Source: Ehretia macrophylla
Taxonomy: Eukaryota > Streptophyta > Magnoliopsida > Boraginales > Ehretiaceae
Length of the DNA: 64,000 nt
Assembly (NCBI GenBank): GCA_037974665.1
Contig: CM075782.1
Span: forward strand, 48,345,351 to 48,409,350
Direction: 5' to 3'
Both the position numbers and the translations under genes were made by a program. Position 1 is the stretch's first letter. Every line of letters starts with the position of its first letter. This document shows, one piece after another, positions 22,201 to 34,105 of this stretch. The notes under the pieces were generated by a model. That model made no database searches. It was not told the origin of the DNA and worked only from the letters and a program-made list of their open reading frames with translations.

Positions 22201-23950
22201 TCAATCTCTCTTTCAGCTTTTTTGGCTCGCTCGCTCGACTTTCTGGCATCTTCTTCAACAAGTTGTAATCTGTTCTCAAGGTGTGATATCTTCTCAAGGG
22301 ATAGGACATACTGATCAAGAGCTGCATCTTTTTCGGATGTTAATTTTGCAAGTTCATCTTTTAAGGACAGAGCTTCAGTTTCGGCTTTACTGGCTCTTTC
22401 ATCAAGTTCCCTGGCATTCTTTTCAGCCTGAGAGATAATATCCTCTAGATTAGATATTTTGTCCAAGCACTGATGATACTGCAGAAGATTAGCGTCTTTC
22501 TCAGCTTCTAATTTGGTAATGGCGTCCTTCAAGTTCTGAACTTCAGCTTCAGCTACGCTTGCTTGTTCACTAAGTTCTCGGGAATCCTCTCGGGCACGAG
22601 CAATTTCTGACTCCAGCTTAGACAACTTATCTAAGCTGTGCTGGTACTGCATAAGGCCAGCTTCCTTCTCCGCTTCTACGTCTGCAAGAGCTTTCTTCAA
22701 GAGCAGAATCTCTTCAGGTTCATGCACCTGCCCAGACTCGGGCAAATCTTGAGCCTGGAAGCCATGATCCTCACGGCTTTCTACACTTTGTTCTTTCTCA
22801 TCCATGTCTTGAAAATTGAGGCCCTTTCTAACCCTCCGGTCTGCAAGTTTATGATAGTCGCCAGACCCAGACAAATTATGGCTTTGTTTAAAACCTTTTC
22901 TCCTAGCCACAAAATCAGAACCTTCTGTATTTTCCCCATTACTTTTGGTGTCATTAAGATGAGATGATGAGAGTTCCAAAGCATCCTTTTGGACATCATC
23001 GGTTTGAAACAGGGCATGTGTATGGGTTGAAACCTCAGGCGTTCGAGGATCATCTTCAGGACCAGGATTTACAGGTGAATCCTCACCAAGTAATGGAGGA
23101 ACTTGGTTTGGAAAAGCTTCTGTCATAGTCCGGTGGGCTTGGCGAATCACAACAGTTGCGTGGTCATATCTTTCCGCCAAAGCACGATATGCTCTGTAAA
23201 ACTCTTCAACTAATTTCATTAGCTCTGGACGTTTCTTATAGTACATCTCTGCCCTCCTTGCAAAGGAATCTGCATCTTCTTCAATCAGCTTGATCATTGC
23301 TTTGAGTTTGGAATCCATATCTGTTGAGAGGATGGAAGAAAGAAATATCTCAGAGTGAGTATCAGGAAGGTGTATATTAATTGCTTTAACCTTTTCAAAG
23401 AAATACTGGGTTGCTAAAATTCATGAAGTGACACACTCAGAAAAAGGAATTATCATATTGAGACAGTAACCACAAGCAGAGTAGAGTAATTGCTCTAATT
23501 ATGCAATTACTAAGAAGTGGAAACTGTTCAAGATTGAAACTAAACATTGACACAAGTTGTCAAAGGCGGAACACTTGGCAGCAACGACAACCAAACAACA
23601 AAGAATTTCCAGATAAATATATCCCACTATACGTATTAAAAACAACTAGCTAGAGAGAATGCAGAGAGTATATGAAAACACAACAAAAAGGATTCAGCTC
23701 AATTAAAAAAAAAATAGCATTTCTGCGTATATATCAAGGCTGACTCCATGTATATATCAACATGTGAATGTCACGTTGAGAGGATAAACTGCATATTTAC
23801 TGTGCTCTAGAAAGAGTATACTACCATCCATAAACATCAGAAAATACCTGTGAGATTATCCTGAAGCCACTTTGAATTTTTGGGACTAATGTGGCTATCC
23901 CACCACCAAGAGTACATTCGCCTAGATTGTGTATCCTTCAGAGTCGCCAT
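16261..23950 (-). CDS. NET1: NETWORKED 1 (NET1/KIP1-like) actin-binding coiled-coil protein
   Basis: The coding exons, read on the minus strand, are 23950-23848, 23320-18303 and 17373-16261, giving about 2077 aa. Exon 1 and the start of exon 2 form the NAB (NET actin-binding) domain, residues about 10-90, with [40 protein letters not shown] and the [12 protein letters not shown] end. Known NET1 proteins use this domain to bind F-actin and use the long coiled coil to attach filaments to the plasma membrane and plasmodesmata. Residues about 200-1990 are nearly continuous heptad coiled coil. The C-terminus has [11 protein letters not shown] and [12 protein letters not shown], typical of NET1. 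The protein is longer than Arabidopsis NET1s (about 1,700 aa) largely because of a 123-aa tandem array (residues about 1202-1662). All junctions are GT-AG: the NAB split falls in the codon before Met-Asp-Ser-Lys, and exon 2 ends in phase 0 before Gly-Ala-Glu. No frame defects were seen. Confidence 0.95.
18438..19820 (-). repeat. Intragenic tandem array, four units of 369/276/369/369 bases, in NET1 exon 2
   Basis: Units on the minus strand start at [12 protein letters not shown] codons: 19820-19452, 19451-19176, 19175-18807 and 18806-18438. Units 1, 3 and 4 encode 123 aa. Unit 2 encodes 92 aa because of an in-frame loss of 31 codons (the [17 protein letters not shown] to QLQTST part). The copies are nearly identical at DNA level, including silent sites, so the array is recent or homogenised. 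The coiled-coil frame is kept throughout. Confidence 0.95.
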
Positions 23951-24960
23951 CTCCCCAGTGTCTGCTACAAAAACAGCTAAATGACTCTTTCAAACACCCA
24001 ATTCAATACTAATAAATAGAATTGGGTGATTAATCTCTCGGTCTTCTGTACCTACTCCAAAAATCAAGAAAGAAAATCCACCAATTCAGTTTGACAAAAC
24101 ATATATGGCAGGAAATAAGGATCAAGATCATAAAACATCATAAGCAAACTACCTGCTTAACAAAATCCGAAACTGAAATTATCTAGAAACCGTAACTGTT
24201 GCCTCTTAACTGAATCTAAAATTACCTGATCAATAACAAAAAAATCATGAGATCATAACAGAAAATAGGGCAGATCATCAGAATTTCAACTAAAACTTTC
24301 AAATTCGAGAAACATCATATGCTACAGAGCTTCACCTAACCTCCACACTTCTTTTTTTTTTTTTTTTCAGACAGCTACTGCAGAACCATCATCCAACTAG
24401 CCCAAACAATGAAAACAAAATCTATCTCAAACCCATACCATATTTTCACTTAAAAGGGCAGTCTAGTACATGTTCGGTTTCTGAAAAAGGGTCGAGCTCA
24501 CTCTCGGGTCTATTGCACACGGGCTTACCTTTATGCAAGAAGTTGTTTTCATGCATATCACAATTTGGCAATTAACATAAATCAAAAACTCATATGCTGA
24601 AAAAATGAGGTGATCAAAGCAACTTACAGAAAACCCTATTCACAAACTGATCATATACCCAAAAAAAGCAGTGATTTTTACCAAATAAATCTACTTGTCA
24701 AAGCATCAAATAACTACTATATATGCTGCAAACTACATATATACGTATACAACCCACTTGAAGTTTACTTCTGTACATGTATATGTATACGTATAAAGAC
24801 TAGTATACTAAAATTCAACTTGCTGAACATGTAAAAGATTGAAACTTTAGAATGAAAAAACTCACCAAGAAGCAAAATTGAGTTTTGGGATTTGATTTGC
24901 AGCTTTCTTTTTTCCACCAAGACAACTCAGTTGGTGTTGTTCTCTCTCTCTCTCTTACCC
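23951..24960 (-). promoter_or_regulatory. NET1 5' UTR with leader intron and promoter-proximal region
   Basis: Eleven bases before the ATG is a clear acceptor (minus strand TTTTTGTAGCAG, at 23962-23964). A matching donor CTTG|GTGAG lies at 24865-24864. A leader intron of about 900 bases (23962-24865) would then join a first non-coding exon at about 24866-24960, which contains GA-rich sequence (CT-rich on the + strand, 24940-24960). The transcription start itself cannot be fixed from sequence alone. Confidence 0.5.
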
Positions 24961-24999
24961 CATTGCTTTGCTTTTCTTTGCTGTTAAGTCTCACTCTCT

Positions 25000-27584
25000 C
25001 CCCAATTTTCTTGGTCTTTTGTTATGCTTTGCTGTGTTATTGTTAAACTAAATTAATAAATGATACAGATATATATAATTCTTGATCAAACCAATTGTAA
25101 TTTTTTTTTTTTTTAATGACGGTTAACTTATTTTAAGTTAGATCATATACATAGTTCGATATATATAATTTTTGATCAAATTAATTATAATTTTTTTTTT
25201 ACAAATATTTACGTAGATCATATACATAGTTCGATATATATAATTTTTGATCAAATTAATTATAATTTTTTTTTTACAAATATTTACGATACGAAAATAC
25301 ATGTTTAAATTTAAAATATTTGATCAAATAAGTTGCTTCATGACTAGTCTCACTCACCCTTAGAAGCTAACCAACTTTTAACTATATTGCAGATGGTGAT
25401 ATTTTTTTTATGACTCGTAAATTGATTTAAATACTTGGAAATTATTTTATTTTGTGACTCGAGACCAAATTTAATTATGTAAGAAACAATTTTATTTTCA
25501 CAATTCATATCTATGACTTAATTTAAATACTTTATCTTTTGTTTTTAGAATTTAAATATGTAAGTTAATTTTAAAAAAGAAGATTAATAATAATTGAAGG
25601 AACAAAAGCATAGAAAGACAAGTATTGAGACAATCATAATTTTTATGACTGGTACTCGTAACTTAATTTCAACAATTAGAAAAAAATATATATATATATT
25701 AAGATTTCGGACCAAATTTAGTTTCATTAGTATAGAAAGACAAAATAAGGAGACAAACAACTATTGTTTATGGAATAATTGGCCATCAGCCAATTTGTTT
25801 TCTTCTTGAAAATCTATGCTGCTTATTGGACAGTTAATGTGGTATGACGAAAGGCTGCTGCCTCAAAAGAACACTTGCTTTCTGTCAATGGTGTTGTGGG
25901 GACATGTGCAAATTGACTATGTTGTCCTTTGGGATTCTCAAAAAATGTGTTGCTAGGTTTTGATTTAATTTAATAATGGTCAAGAACACTGTTTTGGTCC
26001 AACCATGGCCAGTTAGAGTATCTATCTTTACTGTTATCGTGTTCACGGTAAATATTGGATGATCAAATACAAAGCAGATAATTATTGAAAGCTCTTATGT
26101 TGTAAGTTCACTTCAAGACGAGTATTATTTTATTTTAACTTTAGAGTCTCCAATCGGAATAGTGATGAGTTTAAGTTTAATTCTAGTTTTATAGAAATAG
26201 AGTGACCGAAAGTTTGAGAATTTAAGAAAAAATTACAAAAGGATGAATTATTTATATGACAATAGGCTTTAAAATACAAAAGACGAGTTGTTTATCCGTG
26301 ATCATGAATTTTAAAATTTTAATTATCTTTGAGATTGTAATAACAATAGTAGACACACAAACTTTTGGATAATTATAGACACACAAACTTGATAGAATAC
26401 AAATCTATACTAACCGTTCACAATTTAAAAAAATTTCTCCATGATATAAGTTTTGATTAAATGAAAAATGGAAATACTTCAGAACATTTCACAAACTTCA
26501 CAAAATCTTTGAACAATTTAGAAAGTGAAATGAAAAATAAAATAGAAAATACATGCTTATTTAACTTTTCTTATAAGTAAAGCATCAAATCTCATTATTG
26601 TAGGAACCAAAAGTATTTACATCAGAAGAGGATTCCTCACTACAGATTTTATCTAGAGAAAGAGATTTGAGAGGGATAGGCCTATTTTGTTTACATGATT
26701 TGCCTCAGATGCATAGAGTGTGTTTTCTTTATTTATTTATTTATTTCTCAATCAGATTAATTTTTTTTTGGGCAGCAAAATTGCCAGCTTTAGAAAACAT
26801 GCATGATTAAATTTTCATTTGGGACACTTTTCCTTTGATTTTTTCCTAGCATCTTGGGTCAGAATGTTTGTGACAATCAAGTGACACTCGAATACCACAA
26901 ATGTCTTTGAATGGAGGTTGGCATGGTAATTCGAAGTTCTTAGTTTAATAGTGAAGTATTTAGGACGCCGATGAGAAAGTTTAATTTTATATTTAAATCA
27001 GTCAGTAAGTTATTTTTTTTTTGCTTATTTTTTTACTAACAGAATTATATGTCTTACAGTTTGACACTTCTACTTTAACTTAAAAGATTTTCTGATGAGA
27101 ATTTTTATCTTAAAAAAAAAGGTCATAAGTCCAACTACATCATAGTAAAGCAGAAGAGAGGACCGTGTAATTAATTATAAAAAGCAAATAAAAATGTAAT
27201 TAATTATAGAAAATAATAAAAAAAATCGATCAATATAATAGCAATAGGAATGCAAGGAGATTTCTGTAAAAACAAGTGAAAAATGCTTGTCATATGCAAA
27301 CTTGGTCTGCACATTATTATAAAGTTTAAAAAGGTTGGGGTGGCTAGGACGGTGGCTATTGGTCATCATTATTCATCACCTTGGAATAAATTTTCCATCA
27401 GAAAATGGCCCACGCATATCATGCATGAATCGATTCTTTTTCTTTCTTATCGAGATACAATTTTCATAATATACCCATACGAAACATTTGGTTTGATGGA
27501 AAGGGACTCTCGATCTCATCTTCAAAAATGACGAGGTTTTTAACTTGTAAACGGTAATATTTTAGCCATCAAAGGTAAGGCGGG
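25000..27584. other. AT-rich spacer with short tandem repeats; no gene seen
   Basis: A direct repeat of about 75 bases (AGATCATATACATAGTTCGA and following, including TTTTTGATCAAATTAATTAT) occurs at about 25140-25213 and 25215-25289, with a diverged copy from about 25065. The remainder is AT-rich, with no convincing reading frame on either strand. Confidence 0.5.
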
Positions 27585-29448
27585 TGTTGAAAAATTTTAA
27601 CATGTAGAGTCACACATGTAAAAATTTAACTGTGTTATGTTATCTATTAATTAAGTCTAATTAAAATAATTTAATTGAGAATTAAGTTTAGATTTATGGG
27701 TATAATTGTCATAGAATTAATGTGTAGATACCTTAGTGATATTTCTAATTTGATGAGGGTCTAAATCAAAAATATCTAAAACTTATAAGTTATATTAGGG
27801 TGATGGTCTCCAAATTGTAAGTACGTTGTTTTTCTCTGTATCCCCATTAACAGAGAAAAGAGGCTACACCTTTGGCAAAAGTTCGTATTAATTTAGAAGA
27901 TCACTACCCATTCATCTACCTCTGACAATGGATTTAGGTACGTTTTCGCTTTCTGTATCTCTTTATTCTCTTGAATTGAAGTGGGTAGTAACATGTGTAT
28001 TAGGGTTTGTTTAAGAACTTATAGAAATATGTTTTAGGTCTCTTTTGGGTTAAATTCCTGAAATTATTAATGTTATTAGAAACTGTAAACATGTTAATTA
28101 TTTTTGACAAATCCTAACAAGTGGTATCAGAATCACCTATAATTAATTCATAAGAATTTCTTGAATTTTAGTTTTGAAAAATTTCTGAAGCTTTAGAGTT
28201 TTGATCTTCTATGGTGAAATTTGCCTGAGTTTTGGTTTTATGGATGAAGTATTAAGTTTATTCACGCTGCTCATGGATTCAGTTGCCGCTGAAATTTCAT
28301 GCCTGTTGGTAGTTCAGATGTCTACTACTACATGTACAAGTCACTGTCTACAAATAAGTTTGATATATACATGCATATATATTTTGGTTTCTTTAATCAA
28401 TGGATTTACCAATATGGTCAACCTGGTTGGCCACCATATTGGAAACTCTTGTTTTGTAGCCTACTGTGCCTCATATTCCATTACAAAAAAGGCGAATAGT
28501 GCTTGTGCTTAGCCTACTGCGCATCAGATTCCATTAAAAAAAAAAAAAAAAAAAAAGTTCTAAACTTTGGTAGTTGCTACAAGGTTTTAAACCCCAGACC
28601 CCCACAAGTCTTATATTGCAGCACAACCTAATAGGATGAAGCCTATTTGTGATTTTGAAACACACCTTTAAGGTTATATGTTTGATCAGTTCAATAAAAG
28701 GAAAACAAAGGTGAATAAAGTTCTGCAAGATTTGAACTTGGGACTTCTTGAATACTTGTTTGGTTTCTTTATCACTAGGCTGGGAATATCACTTGTGTAC
28801 CGAAGTGATATGAATAATACTTATAATTGCAGATAAGCTTTTGTTTTCTTCATGATCCCTTTTTATTTAATATCAGTTATTGAGAATATGTTGCCATAAC
28901 ATATATTTATAATATATATGGTCTAGTAAAAAAAAAATGGATTTTTAAATGAAAATCAAGTTAAACTCAAATGTTTTGGTACATCAATTATGATAAATCA
29001 AGGTTGTCTAACATTCTAAGTGGACTAATCGAAACAAGATGTCACCAAAGTGACCTCTCTTATGTAGATTATTCATGAGGGATGTTGGATCTTTGTGTGT
29101 GTATATATTCATGCGGGTATTAATCGGCCCAAATGAAGGTTAATATTTGGCCGAATTGTACACATACCTATGGTGGTAAACATGTGATGATTATAAGGTT
29201 TTACATGTAAGTAATAAGTCAATCCAAAGAAAGGCTTATTATTTGACATGAGTTATTGTCAATATTTGATCACTACACCGAGAGTACCACTTACAAATTA
29301 ATATTACTGTCCAAAGACTTGATATTAAGGTTGTGTTGGGTATCTTGTGTGGGGCCTACCATTATTTGAATTTATTGATTTTTGAAATATGGATATTGTT
29401 TGAGCATATTTATTGATTGTTTATTTTATTCTCATTTTAGCTAGTATG

Positions 29449-30100
29449 TCTACTAATATTATATCTGCCAACATAAATTCAATTCTCATTCTTAATGGGA
29501 TGAACTTTAAGGATTGGAAAAAGAACATTTTAATTGTTCTCGGCTGCATTGATATGGACCTTGCGCTTAGGATTGAGAAGTCCGCTTCTCTTACGGATGC
29601 AAATTCTCCTGATAACATAAGGAACTTTGAGAAGTGGGATTGCTCAAATCGCATGAGTCTCATGATCATTGATCACGGCATTCTAGAGACATTTAAGGGT
29701 GTAGTGTCCGAAGGGATAATCAGTGCCAAAGATTTCCTTGCCGACCTTGAGAAGTGTTTTGCAAAAAAAAAAAAAAAAACGATAAGGCGAAAATAAGCAC
29801 ACTTTTGCAAAGCTTGGTTTCCATGAAGTATAAAGGCAAAGGAAATATTAGGGAGTACATTATAAAAATGTCTCATATTGCTTCAAACTTAAAGGACTGA
29901 AACTCGAGCTGTCTGATGACTTACTCATGCATCTGGTATTAATTTCTCTTCCTACACAATTCAGCCAGTTTAAGGTCAGTTACAATTGCCAGAAGGATAA
30001 ATGGACTATCAATGAGCTCATTTCTTTTTGTGTGCAAAAAAAAAAAGAGATTGAAGCAAGATAGAACATAAAGTGCTCATTTGGCTAGCACCTCTAAGGA
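29449..30100 (+). pseudogene. copia gag remnant
   Basis: Starts MSTNIISANINSILILNGMN and shows the copia gag (UBN2/DUF4219-like) signature LNGMNFKDWKKNIL, with IMDHGI-like and FLADLEKCF segments. A poly-A run at 29764-29779 puts the frame out after CFAK. The continuation (LLQSLVSMKYKGKGNIREYI, then a LISLPTQFSQFKVSYN block) is found in other frames down to about 30060. Non-functional. Confidence 0.85.
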
Positions 30101-30229
30101 CAAGGGTAAAAAGAGATAATATGAAATTGTTAAGGGTCCAGAGCATAAGAAACCGCAGCAAGAAAATGAGCGATGTTTCTTATACAACCAACATGGACAT
30201 GAGAAGAAGAATTATGTCAAATATCACGC

Positions 30230-32640
30230 TTGGCGTGCAAAGAAAGGTACAATTCTCACTTTGGTATGTTTTAAGGTTAATTTAGCTTCAGTACCTAGAA
30301 ACACTTGTAGTTAGATTTTGGTGTTACTACATACATAAGTGTTTTTATGTAGAGTTGAATAAGGCACCGAAAGCCATATGATGCTAAAAGAATCATCTGT
30401 ATGGGTGATAGAAAATCGGTGAAAATCGGTTGAAGAAATAGACAATTTTTAGGTTGTTGTTTGGAACTAGTTTTCAATTTGGATTTGAAAGACACTTTGG
30501 TTGTACCGCCATTTAGACAGAATTTGGTTTGTATTTCCATTTTAGGACAAATCGGGATATTATTGTTCTTTTAGAAATAATAAGTTTAATCTTTCTTCAA
30601 ATTCAAATATTGTTATCACTAGTTCATTATACAATTGCAATAACCTATGTATATATATGATTACCATTATTGCGTCATAAAGTTAAACTCTGCATGTGGA
30701 ATCACATGGTATTAAGCACAAATTAAATAAAGAAATTTTAGCTACATTATGACACAAGAACTAAGGTTATCACTCAGGGGAAAAGTATTAAATAATACAG
30801 CTTCTATTCTAAACAAAGTATCCACTAAAGCATTCTCACATTTGGGGATGTCCAGCTAATGCAAGGCCTTATAGGCCACATAAAGGGAAATTGGACTCCA
30901 AAACAGTGAACAACTGCTTTATTAGGTATCATAAAGCGGTCAGGGGCCACAAAAACTTAAGATCCCACAATTAGGTTAGTTTTGAGACGGAAACTGCAAC
31001 ATTTTGAGGATATTAAGTTTGGGGGAGAAATAAGGTTACAGACATTGTCTTTGAGGATGAATCAGTTTTGATTCCTACTATTGTTTTTGACAATGTGCAG
31101 GTTTCTATACCTGTCATTGATCAAGAAGCAAATCTGGAACCTCAAAAGATAATGTTGAACAACTTTCCATACAGGATGAGGTAATTGTTCCAGAAGAACA
31201 AAGTCAATAACCTCAAGAAACAATGCCACTAAGGAAATTTACAAGAGAAAGCAGAAATACAATTTCTCCAAAGAACATAAGAAAAATAATGGAATGGTGG
31301 GAGATGATTCAATCAATTTCCATAAGTACATGCATGGTTCTAACTCTCAAAAGTGGATTAATATCAATTAAGAGTACAAGTCAAAACAAGACAATAAAAT
31401 TTGGGATCTTGTCCCATTACCAGAAGGTGCAAACCCCATAGGTGAAAATCAAAGGGATTCGAAAGGTAATGTGAAAAGATTACTAGTCTTGTAGCTTAAG
31501 ATTTTACTCAAAAGGAAGACATTAAATTTTTTACCTGTGAAAAGATTACTAGTCTTGTAGCTTAAGATTTTACTCAAAAGGAAGGCATTAAATTTTTAAG
31601 AGACTTTTACTAAGGTTTCAAAAGAAAGACTCTTTCAGGATAATTTAAGGGAATGTTGCACATTTTGAATTTGAGTTACATCAAATGGATATTAAGACGG
31701 AATTTCTCAATGGTGACATTGATGAGACAATGTATATGGTACAACCAGAAAACTTTGTGTTGAAAGACAAAGAATATGGTTTGCAAATTAAAGAAATCCA
31801 TCTATGTACTTAAGTGAACTTTCTGTTAAAGGTACTACAAATTTCATCAAGTAATTATCTCCTTTGGTTTTGAGATAAATATTGTTGATAATTGTATGTA
31901 ACTCAGGTTCAGTGGGAGTAAGAATATCTTTCTGGTTTTATAAATTAATCACATATAGCTTGCCACTAATGATATAGGCGTGTTGCACGAAACCAACTTG
32001 GTGACGTCTCTTTTATATTAGGGATTCAAATACACCGAGATTGCTCTCGGGGTATTCTTGGATTATAACAAAAAGACTATATCGATGAGATACTTAAAAG
32101 TTTGGCATGCAGGACACTAAATCAGGTGACAACCCTGTCACTAAGGAAAATTTAGTTTCAGAAATGTCCAAAAGGTAATGTTGAAGTTAAGAAAATTCAA
32201 AAGATCCCTTATGCATCAGTTGTAGGGAATCTTAAGAAAAACTCAAGTATGTACGTGTCTATATTGTGCATACATAATAAGGATGTTAGGAAAAAACTAA
32301 GGAACCGTATAATGGATCATAAAGAAATAATGACACAAATGGGTTATAAAGAATTGATAGAGAATAAAAGATAATATGTTCACATATCGGAAGTCAGATC
32401 AGTTTGAAATCATTAGGTATTTTGATTCCGATTCTTGGGATTCCGAGACATTGAAAGATCCATCAAGTGTCTAGATACTTAAGGAAAGAGTACAGAGTGT
32501 ACAGATTTCTATAAAGCATATTAGGACAAACTCTATGATTGCGGATCCGCTTATTAAGGAACTACCACCCAAGGTCTTTAATGAGCACACTGCTCATAAG
32601 GGTGTAGTATTGTATGAGGATATTACGCTTTAGTGGGAGT
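30230..32640 (+). pseudogene. copia pol remnant (protease/integrase/RT/RNase H scraps)
   Basis: Frame-broken blocks appear in copia order: a gag-pre-integrase/protease-like stretch at 30270-30560; an integrase C-terminal stretch at about 30836-31130 with a HLWGCPANARPYRPHKGKLDS-like match; the linker and RT start at 31223-31440; RT fragments at 31680-31850 (ELHQMD, FLNGDIDE, MVQPENF); and an RNase H end at about 32500-32600 (IADPL-like). Much of RT and the integrase core is deleted. A direct duplication of about 85 bases (GAAAAGATTACTAGTCTTGT onward) lies at about 31467-31600. Confidence 0.8.
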
Positions 32641-33044
32641 TTGTATTTTGATGCTTTATGTTTGGTTTAGGACACAATTTGGTATTTGGTATTTGGATAT
32701 TTTTTGCAAAAATAAAGTATTCAGTTCAGATTCACTCTGTTACATAATGTTTGGTTTCAATCTCACTAAAGTAGGACCAATTGGAAATAGACATGTTTGG
32801 ATTACATTTCATGTAATTTTCCATGCTACACATCCATGATTGATCTATGTCATTTGGTTGTATTGGTATACGTGACCATTGATGGGTTTAGTTACGCTAA
32901 ATGTGAAGAAGACCTCTTTGATCCTATATCGATGTAGTCAATGGACAAGATTGTTCGGATATACCCTAAGATTGTGATAGTAAATTTTGGAGCTCATAAA
33001 GATAAACACATTTGTAAGGTTACATATGTGGTCTAGTGGGAGAT

Positions 33045-33527
33045 TGTTGTTCAACATGTGGGACCACACATGTAAATATTTAAATGTGTTGTGCTATCTA
33101 TTAATTAAGCCTAATTAAAGTGATCTAATTGAGAATTAAGTTTAAGCTTATGGGTATAATTGTCATAGAATTAGTGTGTAGATACCTTAGTGATATTTCT
33201 AATTTGATGAGTGGCCAAATCAAAAATATCTAAAACTTATAAGTTATATTAGAGTTATGGTCCCCAAATTGTACATACGTTGTTTTTCTTTGCATCCCCA
33301 TCAACAGAGAAAAGATGCTACACCTTTGGCAAAAGTTCGTACCAATTTGGAAGATCACTACCCATTCATCTACCTCTGGCAATGGATTTAGGTACGCTTC
33401 CGCTTTCTGTATCTATTTATTATCTTGAATTGAAGTGGGTAGTAACATGTGTATTAGGGTTTGTTTAAGAACTTATAGAAATATGTTTTAGGTCTCTTTT
33501 GGGTTAAATTTCTGAAATTATTAATGT
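33045..33527 (+). repeat. copia 3' LTR, truncated
   Basis: 483 of the expected 535 bases match the LTR at 27585-28119, with scattered substitutions. The remaining tail (starting ATTAGAAACTG in the 5' copy) is not found after the gypsy element, so it was lost with the right border. Confidence 0.88.
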
Positions 33528-34038
33528 TGACGAGGGGTCCCTGAGCTGAGGTGAGTTACCTACACCGAGCTGAGACAGGCTAATCCGAGCCAAGCCAAGC
33601 ATATTCAGCTGAATGCCCAACCTGGATGCTGATCCGACCTCACCCCGACCTCGGAAAACCCTGACCTCAGTGTCAGCTGCTCCGATGGGACATAAAGCTG
33701 CATCGCATTAAATGCTGTCAGACCCAAATTTAGTATAAATAGAGCTCCACCCCCTTTATTTTAGAGGTAACTCGTCATTAAATGCTCTCAGCTACCTTGC
33801 CAGCTCGGACATACTAATCATTCGCACGTCCGAGGGAAAAATTCGGGTCATCACCCTACCTTTTCCTTCTCTTTCCTTGTGCAGGTTCAGTGGCCGACCT
33901 GAAAATCCAACTCGGAAGCCAATCTGAAAGTTCAACTCGGAAGCCGACCTAAAAGTTCAGCTTGGAGGCCAACCTGAAAGTTCAGCTTGGCAAAGCGTAG
34001 CCGTGCAACCTCAGCTGCGAGGATTTCCGACCTCGACA
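33528..34038 (+). repeat. gypsy 5' LTR
   Basis: 511 bases, TG...CA. Contains a TATA box (TATAAATA, 33734-33741), repeated at 43634-43641 in the partial 3' LTR. GAAGCCAACCTGAAAGTTCA-type modules repeat three to four times near its end (about 33900-33990). Confidence 0.85.
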
Positions 34039-34105
34039 GTTTGGCGCCGTCTGTGGGAAACGAGTTCTTTCTATCACTCTTCTCACCACTTATTGAGAAA
34101 CTATC

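Larger units (their letters stand above)
27585..33527 (+). mobile_element. Decayed Ty1/copia LTR retrotransposon, right end lost
   Basis: The 5' LTR is 27585-28119 (535 bases, TGTTGA...TAACA), followed by the primer site GTGGTATCAGAATCACC (initiator tRNA-Met type). The 3' LTR starts at 33045 (TGTTGTTCAACATGTG) after a GTGGGAGAT purine stretch. It matches the 5' LTR up to ...AAATTATTAATGT, where the gypsy element begins at 33528, so its last 52 or so bases are missing. The interior (28120-33044) carries gag, then scraps of protease/integrase, reverse transcriptase and RNase H in copia order, all with stops and deletions. The target duplication cannot be checked because the right end is gone. 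Confidence 0.9.

Noticed and set aside
27550..27584. Similarity of the left copia flank (AAAGGTAAGGCGGG) to AAAGGTGAGGCAGG at about 43790
   Set aside because: Longer than a target duplication and with mismatches; it cannot be the copia TSD as it stands and may be chance or a shared repeat.
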